The notes beneath the pieces were generated by a model. That model ran no database searches and was not told where the DNA came from. It worked only from the letters and a program-made list of their open reading frames with translations. 64,000 nucleotides of DNA. Origin: Tetrastigma voinierianum (Eukaryota; Streptophyta; Magnoliopsida; Vitales; Vitaceae). Position numbers and translations under genes: made by a program. The stretch covers positions 682,001-746,000 of the forward strand of contig JAEQBH010002358.1 in the NCBI GenBank assembly GCA_016808115.1, in the 5' to 3' direction. Shown piece after piece: positions 33,001 through 44,900 of this stretch (positions are counted from its first letter, which is position 1; each line of letters starts with the position of its first letter).

Positions 33001-34003
33001 TTAGGGAAGAAACAGTCGACATCTTGATCGGTTGATCCGTTTGGGTCATTATAGACTGCCTTCGAGACCACTTATAGATGGTCGTTGTCTTGTCACGATG
33101 ATAACATATCGGGCCCTTATAGACCACTATTTCGTACAGTGAGTACATCGCCTTCGGGTCCTTATAGTTTCTTTTATCCACTTCTAAGGTTTATGCAGGC
33201 ATGAAACATAAAAAAAAAATGATTTGAATATGACATGTGAAAAGATATGATATGATCTGAGAAGCATAACACTGCTATGTGATGATAAGTTCTGCAACAT
33301 GAGATTATACGATCCGACATGATATATGAAAATGTATAAGAATGTAAAATGATGAAGGAATTCAATATGATAATACGATGCCAGGTGAAAACGTACACGA
33401 TGGCATTTTGATAACGATTACATGAAAATAGAACATAACAAATGGTATAGTATATAACCATGAAGTAATATGTATACGAATATGACATGCACAAAATAGG
33501 ATATGTAATATGAATCATTAGAAAGATAATGAATCAATGATATAGTACTAGAATAAGAAATAAATGATATGAAAAGGTTATATGTTAAGCGTCACATGAT
33601 AGAAATTATGTTATATGAAAATGATAAGATAAGTGTATTTGTTGAGACAATCATAGTTATTGGTAGATCCTGTATATGTTCCCACTAAAGGCGTAAAGCT
33701 TAGCACGAGTTTTAATCAGTGTAGGTGCAGTAGAAAGAGCAGAGATCTGAGTTTTTAATCGAGGAGATGGGTGCTCAGCACCTCGCCTGCAATCTACGTA
33801 TTTTGGAATATGTATAAGTTTTGTATATTGAGAAGTAAGGGGACCCAGTGTATAGAACATGAATACCACTACAGTGGTACTTATAATGTAAATGTAAGTG
33901 ATTTTTTTTTATTTGTGAAAAAGGCATGTACAAGTTAAAGAGTCCTGGTTCAACACAGTGTCGCGCACCCATCTGCCGCCCAGGCGGGGGTGGGGGCGTG
34001 ACA
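30041..34003 (+). repeat. 5' LTR of the large Gypsy element (3.96 kb)
   Basis: Order of parts: TGGAATACCC start; promoter-like CTACAAATAGGAGGTGAGAG at ~30310; GA-rich tract 30360-30455; CCTAACCCTAACCCCCTTC block; the ~190-bp satellite 30918-32130; an AT-rich part; tandem CTATAAGG units (complement) 33040-33180; end GGGGGCGTGACA. Each block recurs in the same order in the 3' LTR. Confidence 0.85.
30918..32130. repeat. Intra-LTR satellite, 5' LTR, about 7 units of ~190 bp
   Basis: The landmark TCTAGAATCTATCCA (or a near match) occurs at about 30972, 31153, 31342, 31533, 31730, 31917 and 32113. Each unit also contains TATAGATTGATATAATATTG, a GCT-rich patch, TGATTTTCTTCACGGCTTG, CATAACTCCTTCGTTAGGAC and TATGGGTATTCTTGGACTC. 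Confidence 0.88.
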
Positions 34004-34009
34004 AGTTAG

Positions 34010-34021
34010 TGGTATCAGAGC
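34010..34021 (+). promoter_or_regulatory. Primer binding site (initiator tRNA-Met type)
   Basis: TGGTATCAGAGC, complementary to the 3' end of initiator methionine tRNA, 6 nt after the end of the 5' LTR. This is the usual PBS of plant Gypsy chromoviruses. Confidence 0.9.
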
Positions 34022-34176
34022 AAAGGTTTAGTCGGTTCTGGAGAAGCCTATGTTTAGGCTATTCTAGATAGAGTATAAGATGCGAGTCTAGATAGAGTAT
34101 AAGATAGATAAGATAGAAATGCGTACGTATAGAAAAGTGTTGGCCTCTGATCTGGATGTCTTTGTGTTTTGCATAG

Positions 34177-34725
34177 ATGGATCGTCCTCCGAATCCAGTT
34201 GAAGAAGCTGTTGAAAGTGTTAACCCCAGGGAACAAGGGTTACCAGCTTCTGATCCTTCAGAATCTGTCAGAAGTGAGAGTCAGGCTCTAGCTAAGCCAA
34301 ATGAAGCCTTGCTGAGAATAGCCTAAGACATGGCTCGGATATTGGATGGACTGCATGAGTCTATCAAGAATTATATAGCACCTGCGACTACTCTGCAATA
34401 GGTGACTTTTTGTCAATTAGTACAAGATGCTATGAAAGTAGAAACGTCTGAAATAAGTAACCAAGAAAGGTCTCAGAAGAAAAAGGGTAAAAGAGCCATA
34501 AAGTCTCAAGCCGAACCAGCTCATGGTTTAGCTACAAAGAGAATAAGACAAAATGTAACACCTAGTTTTGGGAGAGGCATGTCCTCAGGACAAGGAAAGA
34601 ACCTGGAGTGCCCTTATTGCCATAAATGGAATTCGGGTGTTTGTAGAGTGTGGACTGGAGGGTGCTTCAGATATGGGAGTATAGATCACTTCTTAGCCCA
34701 GTATCGAGAGGAATCCAGGAGTTAA
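34177..34725 (+). pseudogene. gag relic with decayed zinc knuckle
   Basis: One frame of 183 codons runs from MDRPPNPVEEAVESV to EESRS, broken only by TAA at 34324 and TAG at 34399. A basic stretch (QKKKGKRAIK) precedes ECPYCHKWNSGVC and CFRYGSIDHFLAQY. The latter is a gag zinc knuckle (CX2CX4HX4C) in which the second and fourth Cys are Tyr. The major homology/capsid part expected in front of the basic stretch has been deleted. The two stops and both Cys-to-Tyr changes are C-to-T or G-to-A changes. The protein would not bind RNA through this finger. Confidence 0.8.
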
Positions 34726-35041
34726 TACTCATCCCAGTAAGGAAGTGGCGAGGAAGATCGGTTGCTACGCAGCCGACTTGGGGTCGAGTGGTCGAATCAA
34801 CACGAGAGGACATGGAGGTCAATGTCGGAGACGGTGGATCGTCCAGCACCTCTGACACGACAAGGCTTATGCTGTACGAGCTGCGGAGGACGGGATGCTC
34901 CCCGTGTGATTCTTCAGTATGTGCTCTCTATTTAATATACAATGAAGCAGTATAGACACGACATATCGAATAGAAATGAAAAGAAAATATAAAAGACATG
35001 AAAAGAAAGGACCTGACATAGAACATGCAAATGACAGGGTA

Positions 35042-35080
35042 TGAATTTCGAGGACGAAATTCTTATAAGGGGGAGAAGTT
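35042..35080 (+). promoter_or_regulatory. Polyprotein end and polypurine tract
   Basis: GAATTTCGAGGACGAAATTC followed by AAGGGGGAGAAG, directly before the 3' LTR start at 35082. This arrangement is a hallmark of chromovirus-type Gypsy elements; the PPT primes plus-strand DNA synthesis. Confidence 0.85.
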
Positions 35081-35081
35081 A

Positions 35082-38000
35082 TGCTGCCCAGAATTATACC
35101 TGTGATTTATAACATGTTTTGGGTATAATAAAAGCAAATGTATATTTTACGGAATAAAATAATAGTAAAGAAATTTGGAAGCTTTGAGGAATTTATAACG
35201 AAAGACACAAAGGTAAATTGGTCATTCACAATTTAGGACCCAAGGGTCATAATTTAAGAAGATTAGAGGCCAAGTGGAATTAACATATATTGTAGTGCAA
35301 ATAATTGAGTGATGGAAGGCTAAAGTGCAAATAAGGAAGTCAGCTTTACAAATAGGAGGTGAGAGCAAAAATATCTCATCTTTGGTCTCATTTTTGGAGA
35401 GCAAACGTGAAGAGGAAGAGAAGAAGAGAAGGGAAGAGGAAGAAGAAGAGGAAGAAGAGGAAGAAGAGAGAGGAGACAAGAAAGGTAAGGATTTCTATGA
35501 TTTTTGGTATGGATTCAAGTATGGAATTTGTCTAAAGTGTATGGATACACGTTTGGGTTGTATGGATTTTTGTAGAAACCTAACCCTAACCCCCTTCTTA
35601 TATGAATTAACTTGGCATAGTTATGATGTTTGCTGGTTTTCAGACCAGTTTTGGGGTGGTTTTGTATAGATTACAGAAATTGTTTAGATGGGTATGGATT
35701 TTTGGGTTTTACCCATGATTTCCTTTGTGTTCATGTTTGGGAAACGGGTTGTTTAAGATAGGTATCAAGAGTCCCTTGAGTTGATTATAGTCCATAAGAA
35801 GTGTTTGAAATTTTAGAGTGAGTTTTGGGGATTTTCGGAATGAAAAACTGTGAGACAAGATGGGAAGAATGTTGCATTGATGAGTACTTTGTTCACCTGA
35901 GCAGATTTTTCTGCTTTTGTCTACAACTTCGGATGGCCATAACTTCTTCGTCCAATGTCCGATTTGAGTGTTCTTAAACTCTATAGAAAGCCCTTTGAGT
36001 ATAGAATTCATCCATATATAGGTTGATACAATATTGAGCTTATAATAAGTCCGAAAATGACAAAAACCAGTGGCTGCTGCTGCTGCTGTAAGTGCTGCAA
36101 GTTGCCGATTTTCTTCACGGCTTGAAACTTGCATAACTCCTTCGTTAGGACTCCGTTATGGGTATTCTTGGACTCTATGGAAAGCCCTTTGAGTCTAGAA
36201 TCTATCCATATATAGAATTATATAATATTGAGCATATAATAATCCTGAAAATGACAAAAGACAGTGGCTGCTGCTGCTGCTGCAAGTAGCTGATTTTCTT
36301 CACGGCTTGCTACTTGCATAACTCCTTCGTTAGGACTCCGTTATGGGAATTCTTGGACTCTATGGAAAGCCCTTTGAGTCTAGAATCTATCCATATATAG
36401 AATGATATAATATTAGGCATATAATAATCCCATAAATGACAAAAGACAGTGGCTGCTGCTGCTGCTGCTGCTGCAGGTGCTGCAAGTTGCTGATTTTCTT
36501 CACAGCTTGCAACTTTCATAACTCCTTCGTTAGGACTTCGTTATAGTTATTCTTGGACTCTATGGAAAGCCCTTTTAGTCTAGAATCTATCCATATATAG
36601 ATTGATATAATATTGAGCTTATAGCATACCCAAAAATGACAAAAGATAGTGGCAGATGCTGCTGCTGTTGCTGCAGGTGCTGCAAGTTGCTGATTTTCTT
36701 CACGGCTTGGAACTTGCATAACTCCTTCGTTATGGGTATTCTTGGACTCTATGGAAAGCCCTTTGAGTCTAGAATCTATCCATATATAGATTGATATAAT
36801 TTTGAGCTTATAGTACACCCAAAAATGACAAAAGACTGTGATTTGCTGCAGCTCTTTCTCAGGCTTGCTGCAAATTCAGCTGATTTTTCTTCACAGCTTG
36901 CAGCACATAATATTCGTTAGGACTCCGTTATGGGTATTCTTGGACTCTATGGATAACCATTTTAGTCTAGAATCTATCCATATATAGATTGATATAATAT
37001 TGAGCTTATAGTACACCCGAAAATGATAAAAAACGATGATTTGCTACTCTTTGCTCTGCAGTCTTGCAAGTTGCTGATTTTCTTCACAGCTTGCAACTTG
37101 CATAACTCATTCGTTAGGACTCCGTTATGGGTATTCTTGGACTCTATGGAAAACCCTTTGAGTCTAGAATCTATCCATATATAGATTGATATAATATTGA
37201 GCTTATAGTACACCCGAAAATGACAAAAGACAGTGGGCTGGCGCTCTTTCGCTGCAGTCTTGCAAGTTGCTGATTTTCTTCATGGCTTGCAACTTGCACT
37301 TAACTCTTCGTTAGGACTCCGTTATGAGTGACTACTTGGACTCTATGGAAAGCCCTTTATTGTCTAGAATCTATCCATATATAGATTGATATAATATTGA
37401 GCTTATAGTACACGAAAATGACAAAGACAGTGGCTGCTCTTTCTGCTGCTGCAGTCTTTACCAAGTTGCTGATTTTCTTCATAGCTACCAAGCTTGCATA
37501 ACTCCGCCGTTAGGACTCCGTTATGGGTATTCTTGGACTCTGGAGGAGAAGCCCTTTGTGTCTAGAATCTATCCATATATAGATTGATATAATAGTGAAA
37601 CATAGTACACCCGAAAATGACAAAAGGCCGTTAGGTAGCACATTCAACAGCTACTTGAGTCTTTACACAAGTTATGATTTTCTTCACAGCTTGCAACTTG
37701 CATAACTCCTTCGTTAGGACTCCGTTATGGGTATGCTTGGACTCTATGCAAAACCCTTTGAGTCTAGAATCTATCCATATATAGATTGATATAATATTGT
37801 AGGCTTATAGTACACGAAAATGATAAAGACGGTGGCTCACGATGCGAGTGCGCAAGTTGCTGATTTTCTTCTGCGACTTGCAACATAACTCCTTCGTTAG
37901 GACTCCGGGTTATGGGTATTCTTGGACTCTATGGAAATCCCTTGAGTCTAGGAATCTATCCATATATGAATTGATATAATATTGAGCTTATAGTACACCC

Positions 38001-39379
38001 AAAAATGACAAAGACGGTGGTACAGCTATTCAGCTGGTGCGAGGAGTGCTACAAGTTGCTGATTTTCTTCACGGCTTGCAACTTGCATAACTCCTTCGTT
38101 AGGACTTCATTATGGGTATTCTTAGACTTTATGGAAAGCCCTTTGAGTCTAGAATCTATCCATGTATAGATTGATATAATATTCAACTTATAGTACACCT
38201 AAAAATGGCGGAAGGCGGTGGTACGCTCTTTGGCTGCTGCAGTCTTTGCAAGGCGATTTTTCTTCACTGACTTGCAACGCATAACTCCTTCGTTAGGACT
38301 TCGTTATGGGTATTCTTGGACTCTATGGAAAGCCCTTTTAGTCTAGAATCTATCCTTATATAGATTGATATAATATTGAGCTTATAGTATACCCGAAAAT
38401 GAAAAAAGACAGTGGCTTCTGCTCGCTGCTTTGCCCGAGTGCTGCAAATTCTTCGATTTTCTTCACGGCTTGCAACTTGCATAACTCCCTTTGTTGGACT
38501 GCCGTTATAGGCATTCTTGGACTTTATGAAAGCCCTTTGAATCTAGAATCTATCCATATATATTGATATAATATTGGCTTATAGTACACCCAAAAATGAC
38601 AAAGGCATTGGCTGCTCTTCTTTGCGCAGAGTCTTTGCAAAATTCGATTTCTTCCGCGACTTCTTGACTTGCATAACTCCTTCGTTAGGGCTCCGTTATG
38701 GGTATTCTTGGATTCAATGGAAATCTCATTGAGTCTAGAATCTAACCATATGCTATTTAATGGAATTTGGTGCCCACATCTTGTCTGAAAATTGATTTGT
38801 TGTACCAAGTGTACTAATCGCTTGGTTAAAGTTAATTGGAATATATGGTAAGAAAGGATGTAGATATGAATAAGAAATAAAAATATATGTAGATTTGATA
38901 TGGAAAGGAGTATAGATAAGAAAAGTACCTACATGTATCAAAGGAAGAGTCTCTGTTTTGTACTCCTACGGGAGATAGGGCAGTGTGATAAAGTCTGAGA
39001 AAAACATCTGAAATTATGAAATGTATAGGTATATGTCGTAAGATATATGATGATGCGATAAAAATGCGTAGAAGATATAAGTTAACTAGAGATATAAGAT
39101 GTTTACAAGTATATGACATTATATGACTATAAGACTATATGATGAATATATGATTGTCATACATAAGCGAATAGATGGAACATGATAGGAACACATGAAT
39201 GAAAAAAAGCATACATGATGAAATATAGAAAGTACATGAATAACTAAATCATGATATGAGAAACGCATAAAGATCATGATAAATAAATGATATAAAGGGA
39301 CTATGGACTTAGGTAAAGATATATATGAATATATATGATCTGAAGTCATAGATGCATTCATGATATATGATAAGTTACA
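35082..39379 (+). repeat. 3' LTR of the large Gypsy element, left part
   Basis: Follows the same order as the 5' LTR: ATTATACC, GGTGAGAGCAAAAATATCTC at about 35360, GA-rich tract 35405-35485, CCTAACCCTAACCCCCTTC, satellite 35941-38760, then the AT-rich part up to about the point that corresponds to 32745 in the 5' LTR. It stops at the nested element. Confidence 0.85.
35941..38760. repeat. Intra-LTR satellite, 3' LTR, about 15 units of ~195 bp
   Basis: The same landmark recurs at about 35999, 36193, 36379, 36579, 36767, 36965, 37162, 37362, 37560, 37762, 37946, 38147, 38341, 38540 and 38732 (mean step 195 bp). The first five units keep long (GCT)n tracts (up to 9 triplets near 36452-36474); later units have broken tracts such as GCTCTTTGCTGCTGCAG. 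The minus strand of the early units is open in places and spells poly-Ala runs, a result of the GCT tracts. Confidence 0.9.
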
Positions 39380-41121
39380 TGGCGAGGACCAGGCGGATAC
39401 CCTCCAGGGTTCTCGGGGTGAGGTCGCTGATGAGAAGTCCCCCTTTACAATACATGATCATAGAATAAACAATGGAACCTACCTAAGGAAGAAGTAAACA
39501 CATGCGTACCCTGATACCTAAATTATGCAGAAAATCCCATGACGGTTTAAATCGACCGACCTATCTTAATGTAGGTCGCAACCGCAACATACATAATAAG
39601 GACTTATATGAGTTAATATATCTCGAGGAGCATTCTAAGAGTATTTAATTTAGGGGTACAAATAAAGATAAATAAGTCCAATAAACTTGAGACGGGTAAG
39701 ATGAGATAAATGCTGCATTTGTGAGAAAGGCGGTGTTAGATGTGCGAGACCTCAGAGGCGTGGATCTGAGGCAATTAAAAAAAAATAATAAAAAGTAGAG
39801 ATAATAATCGGTGAGTGGCATAATTATAAGGAGAATATGTTGTTTGAAAATTTTCTTCTCTCGAACCTCCACGTCCACTCTATTGTAAGGTTCCCAGTTT
39901 AGAAACATTTCACAAAACCCAGCTTTACCCAAGTCAACAATATGAAATTCATGCTCAAAATTTATAGACATGATTTTTAGAAAATTACTGCTTTGAATTG
40001 TTCACAACCTATAAAAATTAGCATAAAGTATGTATAATAGTCATCATGTCGTAAAATAATCATGAATGTACCATAACCATAAATATTGAAATGGTTATAC
40101 CTTAATCAGAAACCAACAGTAGCACGCAGTACCCTTATACCCATTATAAGAGTCGAATTAAGCAGGCCTCCACGATCAGTGACAACCCGATAAACAGCCT
40201 GATTAAACGAATACATCATGTGACAGCCTAATAAACCAACCGGGTGGCTTGGAATATCATAACTAATAAACCAGCCGGGTAAGCCGACCATCCGCGTATA
40301 GCGCCGCATGGCAACCGCCGGTCAAATCCGGAGCATCGCGGTAGTGGAAATAATATATAATCGTTTCCCTTACTCATGTACCTTTCCATGTCTTTGTGTA
40401 TAATCATTTCACAAAAAATCTAAAATCTTTCTTAAAACAATAAGTTTTCAAAGTGGTTAAAACCTCAATCCACATGCCCAACATATTTAAATACCACATA
40501 CTCATCCATGAACTTCATTAAAACTTCCGATATTTAAGATGTTATTAAGTACATAAAATGATAACTTGTTTATATGAAAATAGAATCATTCTATTTATGC
40601 ATAACCAACCATTCGATCAAATGATATATTTATTAAATAATTAACCATAATTATATACCAATATAAGCTACCCAAAACATTTAAACATATAAACCACTCC
40701 ACGGACTACAGGCCTTCAGTCCTTCTCCCTATAGTCGTCTCAGACTCGGCGTGAGTGCACTACATAATATAAATAAAGCACCATAGGCTCCGATGGCGAG
40801 ACTGACAACATTTAGGATGCCACGAGAAGACCTTAGAATAACTTTTAGAACTATGGAACCATCTAAATTGGACTCCGACAGGTCCAATTACACAGTGTGC
40901 CTATGGGCAGGTACTTTCAAAATTGGGGCTTTTTCTATGAGACTAATTTCTGAAAATTGAACCATCTCAGGGCTATAAAACATCGATTTCACTAAATCCA
41001 TGCTTTAGATTTTTCCAAGCACGTACAGGTGGTACTCAATTTCGTCAACCTTCTGGTAGTACTCTAAATGACCCAAAGTGAAGCTAACCAAGCAATGATC
41101 AAATTCACAAACCATATATCA
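39380..41121 (-). repeat. Left LTR (3' LTR) of the nested element
   Basis: Matches 46512-48102 in order: GGACCAGGC.GGATACC, ACATACATAATAAGGA, GATAAATAAGTCC, AAGGTTCCC, ATTTCACAAAACCC, TATTTATTAAATAATTAACC, ACCATATATCA. In element orientation it runs TGATATATGG...CCTCGCCA. The promoter-like TATA at about 41612 lies outside the part shared with the right LTR. Confidence 0.8.
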
Positions 41122-41990
41122 TGAATCCCCGAGACAGGAACACATGATTACCCTTACCTTGGGTCCAAAGGTTCTTTGTGGTGAAACAGAAAAACGATCA
41201 ACGATTATGCTTTGTTTTTTGTCGTGTCTTTCAAGCGATTGAGGAACTATTCAAAAGGGACAACGGGGAATGAGTTGGTCCAAAATGGTGGGAGGAAGTG
41301 CCGATTAGGCTGAAGTGGTACGAGCATGCGAAAAATGGTGACCACGGTGGCGGCGTGCCTTCGCCGACCCGATGCAGGCGTCCGGCGGTTCGCGATTAAA
41401 TTTCATGGCGGGATCGTCTCACCTTGCTCTCCTCACGGCCCGGTGGCGTGTCTCGGTGGGTGGCGAATCGCCTCGATGCAAACGAACGAGTGAAAATAGG
41501 TTAAGCGACCCGGGATTCGGTCTTCACGATTTTGAGTTTTCTAGGGTTTTGGGCTCAAGCCGAGTGTCTTAGGGCTAGGGTTCATTTTGGCACGCAAGGC
41601 TAGGTTTATATAGGGCACAGGGTCGCTTCCGGGGCAAAAGCGAAGGCGCTTTGGACCTTTGTTAAAATCACCTTGTTTGAACTCTCTGGGTCTCTGCTTT
41701 TGCTCAAGTCGGTTTGGCCGTTCAAGCCCCGTCTATGAACTGCCGTGTCGACCAGGAGCCTCTGAAATGGTGTCTTGAGTGACCCAAATTATTCAATCTT
41801 GAAAAGAGTGTTTGGTCCACATGCTAGAGTGTTAGATCCGAGCCTGGTCAAACACAGACGATCAAACTTGAATCAAAAGCGATGTAAAAAAACTTTGTAT
41901 TATTTATAGTACGAGGTCATTACAACCTAACCCATAAATAAAAATTAGTCCACGAAATTATTACACATGTCATGGAAGAGATGAGGGTGC
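41122..41990 (-). other. Promoter-like block beside the left LTR, missing from the right LTR
   Basis: On the minus strand a good TATA box (CCTATATAAACC, about 41607-41618) is followed by a leader with CCCTAG words and a strong splice donor (CCCAAGGTAAGG at about 41155-41166). This looks like the U3/R of an LTR. If it is, the right LTR has lost ~740 bp at its 5' end; if not, it is a captured host or foreign segment. Confidence 0.5.
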
Positions 41991-44900
41991 GGCTCGCATT
42001 TAGACCCTCCAGCTCCCAGTCACCTCCTCGACTAGGTGGTTTCTCCAAAGGACTTTCACTAAGGATATTGTCTTATTTGAAGATCCTTCCTCTTCCCTAC
42101 CGAAATTTAGATTGCTGCTCCTCATAGAATGAAGTCATCCCTCAAACTCAATCTCTAGTGCCTCTAACACATGGGGATTAAGGATATACTTGTGTAGCAT
42201 GGAGATGTGGAAAACATTGGACTCGAAGAAACCCTCCAGGCAGTCTAATCTACAAGCTATTGGACCTGTCTAACGATCTCAAGGTCGGGTGGACTTAGCT
42301 TCCTCACTTTGAGCGTACCCGCCCTTCTAGGAGAGAGTTTTAGAATACTGATCGTCGACCTGAAACTCAGATCCTTTCTACGCTTGTCATATAGCTCTTT
42401 TGCCTATCTTGAAATGCACTTTCAGCACAAGCGTATAACATTAACTTTGTCCACGATCGTTTATCTGATCTGGGGACCTAGTAATTTCCTTTAGCGATCT
42501 CATTCAACATAAGGGTAGACATTGTTTCCCGTACAACGCCTCATGAGGTGACATCACCGATGCTTGAGTGATAATTGTTGGTATAAGTGAACTCTACGAG
42601 TGAATGTTCATTCAATGTCCCTTGGATTACGTGCGCATGACCTCAGCTTATATCTCTAAGGTCTGAATGGTCCTCTCAGGACTAGCGGGTGAAAATGATT
42701 TTCGGAATTCAGCTTGACACCTAGTTCCTTCACTTGACCTCTTCCAAAACCTCGAGTGAATCGTGGATCTCTATCAAGAGATGATCGATATACGGCACCC
42801 CATGCAAACTCACTATATGATGATTCATAAAGAGTTCCGCTAGTTTAAGGGAGAAAACTTCTCACGAATAGGTAGAAAATCTTGTAGGACTTGGTAGGTC
42901 GATCAACTACTACCCAATGCCATCATGTCTGACGTGGAGGAGTTTGAATAAATCCATTGTAATCGCTCCATTTCCTCATGGGATAGGTAAGGCTCTGAAG
43001 TCGAAAGGCTTTTTGTCTCTCACTTGATCACTTGTTGTGAATGAAGCACTTGGATACATACTCTGACAAGCTTCTCTTTTCATCCACGACCACAGTATTA
43101 TTCCTTCGGTGTGCGGTACATCTTGGTACTACAGGGATGCATAACGCCATGAACTATGGGCTTCCTCGATACTTGCCTTTTTAACTCTTCATTCTTGGAA
43201 CACCTGACCTAGAACCAATCACCGAGCCCCATCGTCTCTAACCCTTAAAATCCATTTTGTTCCCCTTCTGTTGTGCTTTCTCTATTCATCATCAAATAGG
43301 GATCTTCTGGATTTGCTCGAAATTCTGCAAGTATCGGTCGTGGTTGGAAACTAGCAAAAAGTGCTCTGAAGCATGCATCTGACTCAACACTGACTCCACA
43401 ACTAGACCATCAATGGAAGTTATTATGCGCATATAATGAGCACAGACTTCTATAAACATTCCTTCTACATTTGCCTTACCTAGATGGTAGTCAATAGTGC
43501 CGATCATAATCCTTAAATAGTTCCATCCCTCTTTGCCTTAGTTAACTCATACAGGTAAACAAATATTTAAGGCTCTTATGGTGTATTAAATATCGGCAAG
43601 TCGCCCAGTACAAGTAATGCCTCCAGTCTTCAATGCGAAAATTACCTTGTGAGTTCCCGAGTCATGGGTAGGATAATTCGGCTTCGTGTTTCTTCAGCTG
43701 TGCAGGAAGCATACACACCGCAACTCTCTTATGTTATCTTATAACCTAAACAGTATGAAGCATTGTTTGTAAAACCTCAGACCCCTCGTTGCCCTACGGC
43801 AATGTCAAAAGCAGGGCTAACGTCAACTTTTCCTTCGGTGTTTGAGCTCCCTCACACTGTCAGTCCACTCAGAATTTAACCCTTTTCTAGTCAAGCGGTG
43901 AAGTGGTCACCATATTTTTGAAACCCTTCTATGAACTGCGGTATGCCCGCTAATCTAGGAAACTCCGCACTTCTATCAGTAGTTGGTTGTTCCCCGGTTG
44001 CCTGCTCACTGAGGATCCCACATAAATGCCATCGTGAAACCACGTGTCAGAAATCCCTGGATCTTGAAAACCATTTGCCCAGACTTGGCACTACAAGCGT
44101 CACCTTAAAGTCCTGCAAGCCTGAAGCCAAATGTGTCTCATGCTCGACCTAACTCAGGTATAAGATATCGTCGATAAAACTGATGACAAATCGATCCAGT
44201 ATGGACCAGAAAGACCCAGTTCATCAAGTCCTGAAAACATGGGGCATTGGTGAGCCAGAAAGACATCGCTAGAAACTCATAATGCCACAATATCTAGTCA
44301 CGAATGCCATCTTGGGAATGATCTTCACGATTCCCCTAATCCATGCTTGATGGTACACGACCTCAGAGTAATCTTGGAGAACACTTTTACCACAGGCTTA
44401 TAGAATAATCATCGTCAGAGCAGAAAAGTATTTATTCTGAATAGTGACCTTGATGGTATACGTAGTAATACACAGCCCTCAGTACCATCCTTCTTCTTCA
44501 CAAATAACAGCGCTCCCGAGGTGAAATCTTTTGGGCCTAATAAATCCCCCATCCACTAACTCTTTGGCAGACCTTGAGCTCTTTCAACTCAGCTAGGTGT
44601 TCTATAAGATGTGGTAAAGAAATGGGAGGCGGGGACTATCAGCGGAAAATCTATCTCTCGTTACGGAGGTAGAGCACGGAAGATGGTCAGAACACATCAA
44701 GAAGTCCCTTACTACTGGTACGTCCTCTAATCTCGCTTCGTTGCTACGAGTGTCAACTACATGAGCTAGATACCCCTACAACCTTTTGAAATGCCAAACA
44801 TCTAACGAAATGGCGAAATCTGCGCCTGAAGGTGCTAGCCTCCGCTCTCGTAGAAGACTACTCTTGCGATGATCTGGTCAGTCAATCATATCACCTGTTC

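Noticed and set aside
32217..33518. Several minus-strand ORFs rich in Tyr, Ile, Ser
   Set aside because: They lie in the AT-rich part of the 5' LTR and have no domain; the matching part of the 3' LTR does not keep the frames.
36310..38808. Minus-strand ORFs with poly-Ala and repeated YIWIDSRLKGLSIESKN text
   Set aside because: They are translations of the ~195-bp satellite; every unit gives the same words and frames break between units.
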